Origin: Loxodes magnus
Taxonomy: Eukaryota; Ciliophora; Karyorelictea; Loxodida; Loxodidae
DNA length: 64,000 nucleotides
Assembly: GCA_946699065.1 (NCBI GenBank)
Contig: CAMPDV010000106.1
Coordinates: 372,001-436,000 of the forward strand
Direction of reading: 5' to 3'
Below, in pieces: positions 37,535-50,440 of the stretch. The position numbers were made by a program, and so were the translations under genes. The notes beneath the pieces were generated by a model that saw nothing but the letters and a program-made list of their open reading frames with translations, was not told the DNA's origin and did no database searches. Each line of letters starts with the position of its first letter. Positions within the stretch are counted from its first letter, which is position 1.

Positions 37535-39420
37535 ATATTATAGATGTAGAAGCAAAAATGAAATTAAGCAAGGTAGCTAGCTATTTAATTTTTCTAACAA
37601 TGTATAAAAATATTAAAGCTTTGAAGCTTATAACTACTGCTTTATAACAAATTTATAAAAAATTAATTAATATTAAATAAAAAAGAAAGATAAGCAAAAC
37701 TATTTGATTATTAACTCATACTTACTTTTTAAATTGTATGATTAAATTTATTTATATTACATTGGAGTTTAAAAATCCATCAAAGTTAATTTATAAAATG
37801 CGAAATTTTAAGAATGACCAAGAGCAGACTTATTAAGAAACCAGTTAAAAATTGAATTAAATGCTCTTAAATATAGTTATCTATTAAATTCAAGTCACAT
37901 ATTTTCATCGTCAATGCTTTTTTATTTGTTGACAAGTTTTTTCCGAAATCCTATAAAAAAGGCTTTAAACTAAAAAGTCAAAATTTTAGTAAGCACTATC
38001 TTAATCTTTTTTTAATTCCTGTTATTTCATAAATTTTTAAAGTTATTTTTAATAACCTTCCCTTTAATAATTTTTTTGATTCATAAAATATTCGGAAAGA
38101 ATTATTGAAAAAAGTGAAGTTTTAGGTTTTATATTAAGTTGATTAATAAATTTTATCACTTTTTTCATATATAATCATTGTGCTAAAAATATTAAAAATT
38201 AGCCTTAATAAATTATCTAGATTAAACTCGTTTTGAAGTAACCAACTTTATAGCCAAGTGTTTGCTCTCTATGCATTTGTAATTCAAGCATCTTATTATA
38301 TCCGATAATTTTTTGAGTTTGAAAAGCCTTTTTTAAATTTGGGTTCTAGATAAAAAAATTATTTTGCAAATCTATTCCAAACTCTTAAATACACTCATGA
38401 TCTCAAAATTCCTAAGCTTATTTTTGAATCTTCCATATATAAATAAAGATTTAAAGGATTCAATTTTTAATACCAGCTTAATTTTCAATAAATTATACTT
38501 ATTTAACTATCCAGATAGTTCAAAAATAACTAAAATACTTAAAAAATAAAGAAAATCTGATAAATGAAGCTTAGTCTAACAAGAATAATGTCTTATAAAA
38601 TCAAACTATAATTAGATAAAAATCTGAATATACTATCCTTTTATATTAAGCTTCAGACTCTTACTTAATTTTTACATAATAAACGAAATTAACCATCAAC
38701 AGATACTCATAAATTAAATTATTTCATAAGAAAATAAAATTTTAAGATATTTTAAGCATTTAATCGTCTATAGCTCTTAATTTAAAGCAGGGAAAATAAG
38801 AATTAATTTAAATAATAGCTTACTGATTTTAAGTTTACTAAGCAAAGAATTATTAGTAGAAATTAACTATTTTATTTAAACTAAATAAATCGAATGAAAT
38901 ATAGTGCGCTTAGAAGCAAAGTATTATAAACCTATTTTTTTCGTTTACCATCTATAAGTCCAAATAGAAGAATATTAGCATTTTTTAATTATAGTTAATC
39001 CTTTAATAATAAAATAGTATTCTCTTACTAAAACTCTCTGATGTAATACCTTTATTTTATCTATTAGACAAATATCTCTTCTCATATTTATATATATAAA
39101 ATATAATATATCTAATCTTTCGATTCTGATCTAAATTTTACTAATTTTTAATATAAGTGATCTTCATTTAAATCAAACTTAATAAATACACATGAGTTTA
39201 TGAGCAACTATCATTAATAAAGGTTAATCTATAACTATTTTATTATTAAGATCTTTTTTAAGTTCATATTAGTTTAATTAATTTTATAAAGTTTAGTCTC
39301 TTTAATTATTTTAACTATTATTTCATTATCTTTTACTTTTTTCCTCTTTTTTATTTAATTCTCCTTTAAATTTCAGTAATTATTCCCTTTCTTATAACTA
39401 CCTTATTTAAACTCGCCCTT
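37535..39420. other. AT-rich tract, possible plus-strand coding from about 38360
   Basis: Sequence near 38520-38900 is coding-like (QLKYLKNKENLINEAQSN, KLTILFKLNKSNEI) but no start, stop or domain can be fixed. The rest shows nothing. Confidence 0.25.
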
Positions 39421-39424
39421 CTTT

Positions 39425-40012
39425 AGCTTTTATAAAATATAAATGAATATCTCAAAGTTAACTATAAGCTCCAGTAATCGAAAATACGTTAAAGTCGAGT
39501 GGACTCAAGAAGAAGATTATCTAATGGAAACTTTTGTGCTTAACAACTTCGCTAAAAAGGTTAACTGATGTGAAGTAGCTAGATAACTCAATTCAGTCTA
39601 TCATAAGTATGAAGTTAGAATAGGAAGATAATGCTAGAAAAGATGAATATAAGTACTAGTTCCTCTCAAATCTCTTTCCTGGACTTCGATAGATGACATG
39701 TTACTACTAAGTATATGGCAGAAGCATAAATATGTTTGTGATAAGTTTTACGTAGATTGTGGAATAAACTTTGCTTAGTATAGTTAAGGATAGTTGTAGG
39801 TGAAGTTAAGAAACTTATTGAAAGAACAAGATAAGAGAAGAGAGGAAGAAGGAAGAAAGGAGAGTTTAGAAGAGTAAGGATAAAGGAAGATAAGAAAGAT
39901 AGATGACGTGAGGGTGTTGTGTATATCTTTAAGTAAAGTGTGAGAAAAGGTGTGAGAAAAAAGAGATATTATTTAATATATTTTTCATAGTTTATTATCT
40001 ATTAATAAAACT
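39425..40012. repeat. Left arm of a 0.6-kb inverted repeat carrying a Myb-like gene
   Basis: Matches the reverse complement of about 42024-42605 with few mismatches. The match begins near TAGCTTTTATAAAATATAA and stops after CTATTAATAAAA beyond the stop codon. The arms are separated by about 2 kb of unrelated AT-rich DNA. Confidence 0.8.
39443..39943 (+). CDS. Myb/SANT-domain protein, copy 1
   Basis: 166 codons plus TGA. The first Myb-like repeat covers about residues 18-72: VEWTQEEDYLMETFV, VNWCEVARQL (second W as TGA) and RIGRQCQKRW (last W as TGA), with the spaced tryptophans and the GRQCQKRW recognition-helix end typical of R2R3-type Myb. A second, poorer repeat starts at LSWTSIDDMLLLSIW. 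A lysine/glutamate-rich tail follows. Probably a DNA-binding regulator or telomere-type binder. The stop is TGA 39941; a second in-frame TGA lies four codons later, so 39955 is the alternative end. Confidence 0.8.
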
Positions 40013-40014
40013 AT

Positions 40015-42020
40015 AAAATAATTTCTTAAGCTTTTTAAAAAAAATAAAGGCTACTTAATTAAATTTAACTAAATCGGAAGTTAGTAAGAGAATTTAAAAG
40101 TTTGCTTAGTGTATTGACATCTAAAGATATGATAATTTTATAATAAATAGTCCATTGAAGCATTATATCTTAAGGTTGTGAATTAAATATGCATTTAATA
40201 TCGTAATTAATAAGCATCAATGAAAACAAATGTATTTATTGTAAAAAAATGATTCTTAGTGTTATAAAAATTAAAAGCAGCGACATAAATAATTCATTTA
40301 ACGATGAAAAAAAGTTAATCTAATAAAAATAAAAAAACGTAAAGCAAATTTAGAATTTGCACTAAAACTTGGAAGCTAATAAATTTTTAATAAAGATTTA
40401 TTGCTTATTTAAAGTTTTACTTGCAAATAGCCTGTTCGATTATTAATTTTACAAAAGGTTATTTCTTAAAATATTTAAAAAGAGAATCAAATCATACTTA
40501 AAATGTTCTCAGAAATATATTTATTTCAAGCAACTTTTTTACAATAAATCAGATGTGTGGTCTTAAAGCTTATACTTTCAATAAATTAATTAAGAAAGGA
40601 TTTTAACTTTATAAGCTAAAACAAAAGATTTGGTAGGATATATCTTTTTTTATGGATCAAAAATAAAAAAGGTTCATTATCTTGTAGTGATAACTCAATT
40701 TTATAATTTTTTTTAACTATAAGTTTCATAAAATGCAGGAAAATGTAAATAAATAAACATACTAAAGGCCAAAATTCTTTTAATACATCATTTATTTCTA
40801 TAACTCTCTCATTGAATTCCAAGAACAATAGTTCTTTAAATTATTAAAATAGACTGTATTTGAACCTCTAATGTTCAAGTTCAAATAAATTGATTTTAAT
40901 TAAAATGCAAAGCTTATGAATGCTACATTCAAAACATTTTGATGATATCTCTGCTAAAGGCTTGGTTTATCGTTCTAAAAGTATAAAAATCTAATTGGGT
41001 GATAAAATTACTTGGATAAATCCTTATGCTTTTCTTTCATACAGAACTTGTGAAGAACTTTTTGGATTTATACTTAATTTAATTATAATATATTTAGTCA
41101 GGTTAAATCAACCTTCAACTTTCTAATTTTATGATACCAAATACTTACATTTTTAATTTTTTAAGATTTATTGCTGCTAAATATTTTTAAGTTTAGACTC
41201 TATAAAAATTATAAAAGCACCTAGTAAAACTAATCTATAAACTCCTAGATTAATAAAGAACAAAAAGAGAATGAACCTTAGTTTAAGTTACTGAAAATAT
41301 AGTAATTGGAAATAAAGGTATAAAATATTGTTTGAATACTCATTATTTTGACTATAAATATAACTTTTAGTCTTATTAATTATAAATATATAAAGTATAA
41401 TAAATAAAGAACTATGCTTACTCTATTTATATAAGGAAAGTTGTGAGAATGAAGTTTTCTTAAGTAATAATTTCAATTAAACAAGACTTGATATAGTTTT
41501 GAATAAGATGGAATAATAATAAAATATAGATATGATAGGAGATCATTGATTTTTTTTAACTAGTATTTGATAAATTTTAATACTTAAAGCATATTAAAAA
41601 AATAGGTAAAAGATAAAAAATAATAATATTGTTATTATATATTTCTCTAATTATGAAATTCTATCAAAAATAAATTAAACAGATAGTGAGAAAAGTTTGG
41701 TAGTAATGAAAGATAAATGTTTATTTGTTTAATTTACTTAATACACTCGTTAACTCTATTAATTTTGAGAATTTAAAATCACAAAAAATTTAGATTTAAA
41801 ACCAAGATTTAGTTATCACTCAAAATTTTTGTGAAGAAAATGTGTGAGATCTTTTAAGCTAAGAATTTTAAAGAATTATTAAGGTATAAGTAAAAGGTTA
41901 TTAAAAATATTATCTATATTAAAAATATCTTCATAGAGCTTTCATTTATTCTATTAATTAAAAATTAACTAAGAAATATTTTTGCTTAACTTAGGAAAGT
42001 GAAGATGCTAATAAAGAATT
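40015..42020. other. AT-rich spacer between the Myb copies
   Basis: No similarity to the Myb arms, no recognised domain and no repeat. Confidence 0.35.
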
Positions 42021-42023
42021 TTT

Positions 42024-42605
42024 ATTAATAGATAATAAACTATGAAAAATATATTAAATAATATCTCTTTTTTCTCACACCTTTTCTCACACTTTACTTA
42101 AAGATATACACAACACCCTCACGTCATCTATCTTTCTTATCTTCCTTTATCCTTACTCTTCTAAACTCTCCTTTCTTCCTTCTTCCTCTCTTCTCTTATC
42201 TTGTTCTTTCAATAAGTTTCTTAACTTCACCTACAACTATCCTTAACTATACTAAGCAAAGTTTATTCCACAATCTACGTAAAACTTATCACAAACATAT
42301 TTATGCTTCTACCATATACTTAGTAGTAACATATCATCTATCGAATTCCAGGAAAGAGATTTGAGAGGAACTAGTACTTATATTCATCTTTTCTAGCATT
42401 ATCTTCCTATTCTAACTTCATACTTATGATAGACTGAATTGAGTTATCTAGCTACTTCACATCAGTTAACCTTTTTAGCGAAGTTGTTAAGCACAAAAGT
42501 TTCCATTAGATAATCTTCTTCATGAGTCCACTCGACTTTAACGTATTTTCGATTACTGGAGCTTATAGTTAACTTTGAGGTATTCATTTATATTTTATAA
42601 AAGCT
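42024..42605. repeat. Right arm of the 0.6-kb inverted repeat
   Basis: Reverse complement of 39425-40012, a few substitutions apart. Confidence 0.8.
42087..42587 (-). CDS. Myb/SANT-domain protein, copy 2
   Basis: Same length as copy 1 (501 nt to the first TGA, tandem TGA 12 nt further). The Myb residues W, W and GRQCQKRW are kept. At least one replacement lies in the first helix region (WTQEED becomes WTHEED). Transcribed towards copy 1, so the two genes converge across the spacer. Both look intact, consistent with a recent inverted duplication. Confidence 0.78.
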
Positions 42606-42609
42606 AAAA

Positions 42610-43530
42610 AAGAGAAAATAAAAAATGATGTAAATGATTAGAAAAATAATGAAATAAATAGCGATTAAGTTAATAAATTAAGTTGAAGGAAAATTAAGGA
42701 ATAAAGAATTGAAAATAAAGTTCATTAATAGTTAGATTTATCATCAGTAAGAAAAAATTATAAATTTATTATCTACATAATTGTGAAAGAAATTCTAAAG
42801 AACATAATAACTTTAGTTAATATATACATAAAAATATATACAATTAAAAGCCAATAGATTCTTGATCCAGGATAGTAAAAAATTTTTTTATATCCAATTT
42901 CTGAAAAAAAATTGTATAGAATTAAGATATTTTGAACATTCCGTAATTTAAACAAATATAAGCATAATTAAGTGTAAGTTTATTCAAATCGAAAAGGCCT
43001 AGATACTCAAAATTTAAAAGACACTAAAAATAATGAAAATTTTATTTTATTTTAGCTATGAAATTTCTAATGGAAATTGAAAAATGACAACAATAGTTAA
43101 ATATAAACTAAAGCAGGAATTTATAATGATATTTGATTTCATTTACTCTAGCAATATTAAAAGTATTGCTAAATATTCTTAAAATAGATTAAAACTTTTG
43201 ATTTTGGATCTAAATAGTTATTTTATTAATACAATCCTAAGGACTTTTAATTTTATTTCCTTCTATCCTCATGACTCATAAATTAGTCATTAATAATTTT
43301 TGGTATTCAAACCTTGTTTTCTAAAAATATAAACAACATGATATATCTTTGTTAACTTTTTAGCTCAAAGTAGATTTTTATTTATTAATGATAAGATTGT
43401 ATAATTATTAATTAAAAATGACTAAGGAAAGAAGGAAATACCTTAAAGAGGTATTACTAAGATTAAAAAGTTTGAATTAGATTTTTTATCCAAAAAGCTA
43501 TTATTAACTCCAATGATTAAATAAATAAAT
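42610..43530. other. AT-rich spacer
   Basis: No coding, repeat or RNA feature recognised. Confidence 0.35.
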
Positions 43531-43532
43531 TT

Positions 43533-44014
43533 GATTATAGAGCGCGTAGCACTCTCGTTGGTGCGCAGCTCTTAAAAAAAAAATGTTTCATACTTACAAG
43601 AATGTTTCTTACTGATAAAATTATCAGATACTGATAAATCTTGTTCAATACTGGTATAATTATTCAGTACTGATAAAAATGTTCAATACTGATATAATTT
43701 TAGAATACTCGTAATCTTTAATACTTGCTGGAGGTCCAAGGACATGACAGGATTGTGTCTCATTGCATCACCAAAGCAGAAGACGACATGTGTCGATTAT
43801 GGGTACTTAAATTCCCCACCTCTGATGAAGCTCGCAATATTATTTCTTTTTCGTTCCAGTATTAAAAATAAACGAAGCCAAGTCAAGCCAGTGTCGAAGG
43901 TCTAAGAATCTTATGTCTCGAGGCCAAACCAAAGCAGAGGAAGACATAAAGTCGATTATGGGTACTTCCCCAACCTCTGATGAAGATGACCTTGTTGTTC
44001 ACCTTCGAACAACT
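43533..44014 (+). repeat. 480-bp interspersed repeat, free copy
   Basis: Same architecture as 8496-8973: head GATTATAGAGCGCGTAGC, tandem array 43610-43727, two ATTATGGGTACTT boxes, and an end that can fold (GTTGTTC, six-base loop, GAACAAC at about 43995-44014). It is not inside a recognisable zinc-knuckle element, so it can move or be copied alone. The head translates as DYRARSTLVGAQLL in the frame used by the copy at 15.96 kb. No clear target-site duplication. Confidence 0.65.
43610..43727 (+). repeat. Short tandem repeat, about 6 units of 16-21 bp
   Basis: TACTGATA-type units matching 8572-8688. Confidence 0.6.
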
Positions 44015-44219
44015 ATGGCGGTTTTAAAAAAATATATATTAATAATTAAAGATTACTCTAAGTAACTATTTTAACTAAATCTTAGTATTCTGATAAATTA
44101 ATTTTAATATTAAGAAAAAATTTGTAAGCTTAATGTAAAAAATAAATAAAAGTTTATTTCTTTAGCTTTATCATATTACTTATTTAAAATATAAATACAA
44201 AATTAAATGTGTGAAGTTC

Positions 44220-45050
44220 TTGGAGATATTTCAACTTCTTTCCCTTCAATCTCTAGATTGCTTTAGAGGCTAAATAAAAAATTGAATATCTCTTCAACTC
44301 TTCTCGTTGCTATGTTTATGATTCTTGAATTATTTTTTCACTTAGATATTGCTTTGTCATTTTTTATTTCAAAATTTTTCTAATTTAACCAATATAATTT
44401 TTCTCTTTCTCTTTTAGTAACTGATTTTGTCTCTTCTTTTTGTTCTCTTACTTTTATTAGTAATTTCAGTACTCTCATTTGAAGATTCGAAATTTCACGC
44501 GTTTTTTCTATATATATATGAGAGTTAAATTAATAATATCTTATGTTTCTCGTTTAGATTTAAATCTTGAGTTTTTTCTACTTAATTTATCATTTTTCAT
44601 TACCTTGCTCTCTTAGTTACATTTAGTTCTTTTATTTTTTTATTTTTTTTCTATCTTATATCCAATTTTTTGCTTTTATTGCTAGCTTTATATTGACTGA
44701 TCTGGCCTTACGAAATATTTCAGAAAGTATTATGATTTTTCTTATGTTTAAAGTCTTGATTCAATTTTCTCTGTAATTTAAAGTTTTCCTTTAACTTCTT
44801 ATAGTCTTTCTTCAACTTTTTGATCTCTTCCTTGAGATCCAGGACCACTTTAATCAGGTAATCATAATTTATTTACTTTTTTATTGTAAAATATGAGATT
44901 TTCGAATATATATATTTTTTGGCTTATTTTCTATTTTTCTCTTTGGAGATGGTAGATTCAATTTGGTGGGAAGCCTTTTTGGAATTCTTTTCTTGAAAAT
45001 AGCTTCTCTATGTCTTTATTAACTCTTGTTTTTTTGGAGCCGCGAAAAAT
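44220..45050 (-). mobile_element. Worn zinc-knuckle retroposon, coiled-coil portion
   Basis: The minus strand carries LIKVVLDLKEEIKKLKKD near 44810-44865, the module seen in the copies at 7.5, 45.5 and 59.5 kb. A-rich, degenerate sequence follows and no clear knuckle remains. Old and broken. Confidence 0.45.
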
Positions 45051-45469
45051 TCTTATTGACTACTTACATCTTTTTTACCTACTAATAGCTGTTTACTTAA
45101 ATGTCTAAAACTAAAGATGATCTAATTAGAGTAAATATATATTTAAATTGTACTCATATGAAGAAATTGATGTAATCAAAAGTGATAAGCATTTTCTTTA
45201 AGAAACCAGTTGCTTAGATTCATAAGATTATCAATTTCAGATAAAATGGTCTTAAATATTCAGTTTCCTAGTAATTAACATTTTCCCAGATATTTGAATT
45301 TTTTTCATTTTGACAATATTTAAATTATGGAAAGGAAAAATGGTCTATATATTGAGCCTGTTAAATAAAATATTTCTTTAATTTAAGTTGATAACGCAAA
45401 TATAATCTTATCTAAAAGAAAATTTTACTATATTAAAATATTTAAAAAGGCTTATTTAACTTCTAAATA

Positions 45470-46399
45470 CAGGCTTCTATACCACCTCTTCCTAAGCGAA
45501 AAAGGAAGGGAGGAAGCAAGAAACCAAGTCTTAATAATCTTAACAATCTTCTCTATCTCAACCTTAACCAACACTGAACTAATAACTTGGAATCTAACAA
45601 AACGAACGAAAGCCAACCTTGAAGAATATACACAAGGAAACTCCAACCTCAAGTGAAAAACCGAGGAAACAGTTGAAGTCTGTTCTCCACCAGGAGGTAT
45701 CAGAGTTCAACTCTTCTAGCCAGATGATCATGGTTTAGCTCATCAAAGTAGTACTGAACCTCCAGAAGAGCTCAAGAGATTGAAGAAGGACAATGATATG
45801 CTGAGGGCAAAACTAGACCTAACAGAAGGAATTGAGTCAAGACTTATGTCCTAGGAAAGAGATCTTAACGCCTTTTTGGAATATCTCACAAAGTCAGACT
45901 AACGAATCCTAAAATTAGCTTTAAAAGCAGACTGAACTGGATAACAGACTCGGAAAAGTAGAAGAGAAATTGTAAACTTTTAAGAAAGATTAAAGCGAAA
46001 CTGGAGCTATACAAATGGAAATCGAAGCCTAGAAAGAGCAAACAAATAAAGGAAAATAATTAAAAATAAAAAAGAAATATTTCTGCTGTGGAAGCATATG
46101 ACATTTTTATCGGAAGTGCTAGAAATTCTAATAGAAATAAAGAAACTATTGGATATAAATACAATAAAAGAAGAAAAAAGAAGAAGCAAGAATGTATTGC
46201 AACCCGGATGGTTCAATATACAAGATCAAGATGGAGCCAAGGAAAGTTAAAGGAGGGAAAACCTGGAGAAACCTGAGTTCCGATCTCGCTAAAATTGGAC
46301 GTCCCAAACATTTATTTTAACAGCAGGGAGCATGAACTGGTGTCCTCCTGACGGGGTTGGAAATCCCTAAAACGGAAAACTTAAAATTAATATTATTAT
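45470..46399 (+). mobile_element. Zinc-knuckle retroposon copy 10 (partner of copy 9)
   Basis: Head GGCTTCTATACCACCTC at the start, coiled-coil module near 45745-45800, degenerate knuckle near 46085-46130, and 3' end CCTAAAACGG. Flanked by ATTTAACTTCTAAATA (45454) and ATTTAGCTTCTAAATA (46400). Broken. Confidence 0.7.
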
Positions 46400-46415
46400 A
46401 TTTAGCTTCTAAATA

Positions 46416-47037
46416 TAGATACTTATAATAATTATAGTTAATGGATATAAGAGGCTTAAAATTTATATCTGTACAATATTGGAAGTAAGTATAAGCTTAT
46501 GCTCTATATAATGGTACTTTTTAAGAGTTAATATGATATTTGAAAGGTATTTAGACTATTAATGAGTTTGTTAATAGTATATAAAACTTCTTAGTTACTA
46601 GCTGTATGAGGTATTTAGTTTAGATATAATAAATCTAGCAAGTATTAGTTATTTCTGAAGCACTTCAAAATAAATATTTATAATATAAAAATAAAGCTAT
46701 CTGCTTCTTCATTTAGTTAGCTTCTATAAATTAGAAAGTAATTTAAGTAGCAAGATAATTTTAATTATCTATTGAATTAATATTATGATATACCATTAAT
46801 TAATTTCTTTTGAAATAGATTGAAAGTAACTAGATATGGATTTATATAATAAATTTATTATAGAGTATACCTTTAATTATTTTATCTTATATATCTATGA
46901 GAATATATCAAATCGCTAGTTTACTAAATATTATTATTTACCCTAATTAAGAATATTTATTTCTTAGTAAGCAAACAATACTCATCTTCAAAATTTAAGT
47001 TACAGAGTTACTATTTTTATTGTAGAGCGTTGTGATA
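46416..47037. other. AT-rich spacer in the right arm
   Basis: Mirror of 20510-21130; nothing recognised. Confidence 0.35.
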
Positions 47038-49250
47038 TCATTTATTTATTTTTAAGAACTAAGAAACAAATAATACCAGAAACTTAGACCAAAAACATCC
47101 TAAGCAAAAAGTTTGCTTTACAAGCTTTAACTTTATATAGCTGCTATTCATTTTAGCAGCATTAGTCTATTATTTCTTTATCCTTTAGATTTATTGCTGT
47201 TACTGTTGCTAATTTGAAGAAAATGTATTTTAAATACTTTTCTGGTACATTAGCTTTATTTAATCAAGATTCTTCTTTACTTGAAGTTCATTTAGTAAGC
47301 TAACTATATTTGCTTTAAATCAGCTATTTCCTCTGCCTTCTTTTTACGATTATTTATATCAATCTAGCTCCACTCTAAGCATCAAAAACTATTTCTCTCC
47401 TGGAAATTATATCAAGTAAGTAATGGACATTTATCCTTAATTAAAACAGAAGAGTGTAGAGTAAATTATTCCAACCAATAAAGAAGCTCGGAAATTGATT
47501 GAAATTCCCAGAAGCAAACTTTTTACATTCAACACACCTTTAATAAAAATAATTATTTTAAAAGGTTATATTTTAATATAAGTTTAATTTCTTGTAAAAA
47601 CTTAGTTCAAGGCTAACTTCATAATCTTCTATAACTGCATAATAAAACCATTTAGCATTTAAAAATCGAGCTCTTACCATACTAGACAACCTATTCCTTT
47701 AGTCAGAGATAGTTAGCTTAGGTCAAGTTTTAATTTTTAGCTTTAAGCTATAGGATTCTACTATTCATTTTGCATGGATTATTGAATCATTATAAAGCAT
47801 TAAACACATAACTTATGTCCACACTTATTTTTAAAGCCAAATACCTAGACTTGGCAAAAATCACATTAAATCACCATATTAATAGCCTAGTTTTTGATTT
47901 CACCTTAGAAATTATTTTCTATATGCATCTTTTGAGGATTTTACATTTGAAGACCAAAGATATATTACTTAAATATTTATTCCTTTTATTAATAACTTAG
48001 TTCGCCCTACTCACTTTACTCTTAAATGTTTTAGGAATTTTGCAACTCTTAGTCAACTAATAAATCTTATGAATTTTGAGAGTTCTCTTTATTATAAATA
48101 TTTGAATCTCTATTTTAAGGATTAAGAGATCTACCCTCTTTAATACCTAATGACTCTCTATTTAATCTTTTTTTAATTAATTCAAATATTTTGGTGCTTT
48201 ATTAACCTATTTAAATGTAGGCCATTACTGTATTCATAGTTTATATGAAGTCTAATTAACTGGAACATATGGGACATTTGAATTTGAAATAATTATCCTG
48301 AATTAAATTATCATAATTTTGCATTATTTCAGTCATTTCTTCAAACTATGATTATGCAAATTAAGCAAAACAGCTTTAACAAAATTTATGCTAGCAAACT
48401 AATAAAAACGAGTTTTAAATACTGCAATAATCACAGCTAAGAGGTGCTATTTAGAATCTTTCTTCTTATTATTTCTGCTATTTTTAATCTAAATTCTAAT
48501 TCCCTTAAATTTAAGTCTTCTTCATTAGCTTAGTTTTTGATTACTTAAAAATGTTAATTTTTTGGATTTGATGGTTATTAAAAAAGTGATAAGGAAGTTA
48601 TAGCATTCTAAGGATTAGAAGTGATAAGTGGTTTCTGTTTCACTTGAAGTTACTTTTGCAGGAAAGTAATTTATTCTTATAATTCTTAGTTTTCTTTTTT
48701 TAATTTATCAACCTTTTTATTGTTTTCAATTGGTTGTATATTCATCTATTATGTTAAGCTCTCTATTTATTTTTCATAGTTCTTCTTTATTTACAAAACT
48801 TCCTATTCATAATCTTGCTTTATTCTTTAATTTTCTTACCTCTCTTAAAAGTTTCAGTTGAATATATGGGGTACTAATTTAAGAGATTATTCAGATATGG
48901 TTGATGCGAACATATAGAGAATATTCTAATTAGTAGGGATGACTTATAAATAATTGAATAAGTCATTTATTTCTTTGTAAAGATTAGCTATTTAAAAAAG
49001 ATCCTACCACATTTAATAAGTATCTGGATGCGATTTGCTTTATATAGTAAAAATTTTAAATTTAAGGTCTTCTAAATTTTGAATGCACTAGTCTATTTAG
49101 GATTAGTTGTATTATGCCTAATTTGTTTAGCTCTAATTTACTAGTTTTGATAGAACTATTTTATTAGACTTGTACATTTATTAGATTTATTCTACGTTAT
49201 TTTATAATTTCTATACCTCACTTTTCATATTTCTAACGTTTGTCTTCATT
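47038..49250 (-). pseudogene. RING-finger gene, right-arm copy, frame-disrupted relative to the left copy
   Basis: Mirror of 18292-20508, with start and TGA end both present, but 2213 nt against 2217 nt. A 5-nt deletion near 48518-48532 (AATGAAGAAGAC against AATGAAGAAGTGAAGAC), plus at least one further single-base difference, shifts the frame just before the first RING block (near 48400-48420), so the RING would not be translated in frame with the N-terminus. The RING codons themselves are intact at DNA level. It could be a pseudogene, or the difference could fall in an unrecognised intron. Confidence 0.55.
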
Positions 49251-49599
49251 CACTAGAAACATTCCAATAAGCGATGGAGTGACCAGCAAGGCAATCTAAG
49301 CATAATAAATTGTCTGTAGATTACTACTAATTAGGTTTCAAAAAGCAGCTAATACAAAACGCTTATAAAGGCTTTTGATGTTTGATGCAATTTAACTAAA
49401 ATTACATTATAATTACGCTTTATTTTCAACATAAATAAGTCTAACTCAAATTATAATGAAATAAGTAATTAAACTAATTTATCTAAGAAACTTATTTAGC
49501 GCTCAATTTAAATCAAAGGGATACCAATCAAAATTTAAGTGTCTAAAGTTATACATTTTTTAACCTTATTTCATTATAATTCCATTATAAAATGCAACC

Positions 49600-50440
49600 T
49601 CTTAAAAGCGGATTTCTCTTTGGGAAAGAGGAATGCAGAAAGATTAAGGCTCAAAATAAGGGGCCAGGCCTTAAAAAATTCATAGTTTGCCACTCTCTCG
49701 ATCCATCACTTGAAAAGAGAAAATAACCATAATAGGGAGAAATTTAAACTCCTCCAAAAAATCATTTATTTAATAGCCACGAATAAACAATTTTGACGCC
49801 GGAAGAAATTGAAATGACTTGGACGAGAAAACTATAAAAAATATGGATTTCAACTTAGATGCGGAACTAATCTGAACACGGATCTTAAGAGTCCAAACAT
49901 TGGAAGTAGATCAAACGCAAAAAAAAGAAGAAGTTGAGAACCAGATTGAAAATGATGTACCTCACTTCAGCTGAAAATTTAGAAACGTCACAAGATAAGA
50001 AATGATAAGAGAAATAGTTCAGACAAGGAAAACGACATCTGAAACTTTCAAGAAAAAGATGAGAAAATTGGGTGAGGCAAGATAAATAAAGAGATTGAAA
50101 TAAAACTGGAATATTATAGAGTGGTTGTATTCCAATGGAAATATAGAAAAGGAATAAACAAGCGCAAATAAAACCCAAAAAAATCAGAAAATTTATGCAA
50201 CATTTGCAAAAATCGAAGATATCTTTGATGGAAATGGTAATATCAAAAAGAAAATAAAAAGAACAATCCGAAGATCGATCTGATGTAAACAACGATTTTC
50301 TTTCCATCGAGTGCTAAGAAGATCTAAAAAACACTGGATTGAAATCTATTTACTATTAGAGAAAGAAGATTCCTACAATCTTTAAAAAATTTCAAACTTC
50401 TAGCTGAAAGGCAAGCTTTATATGAGCTTAATAATAAAAC
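49600..50440 (+). other. Uncharacterised A-rich coding-like block, right-arm copy
   Basis: Mirror of 17100-17950, with several small indels between copies. No domain recognised. Confidence 0.35.
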
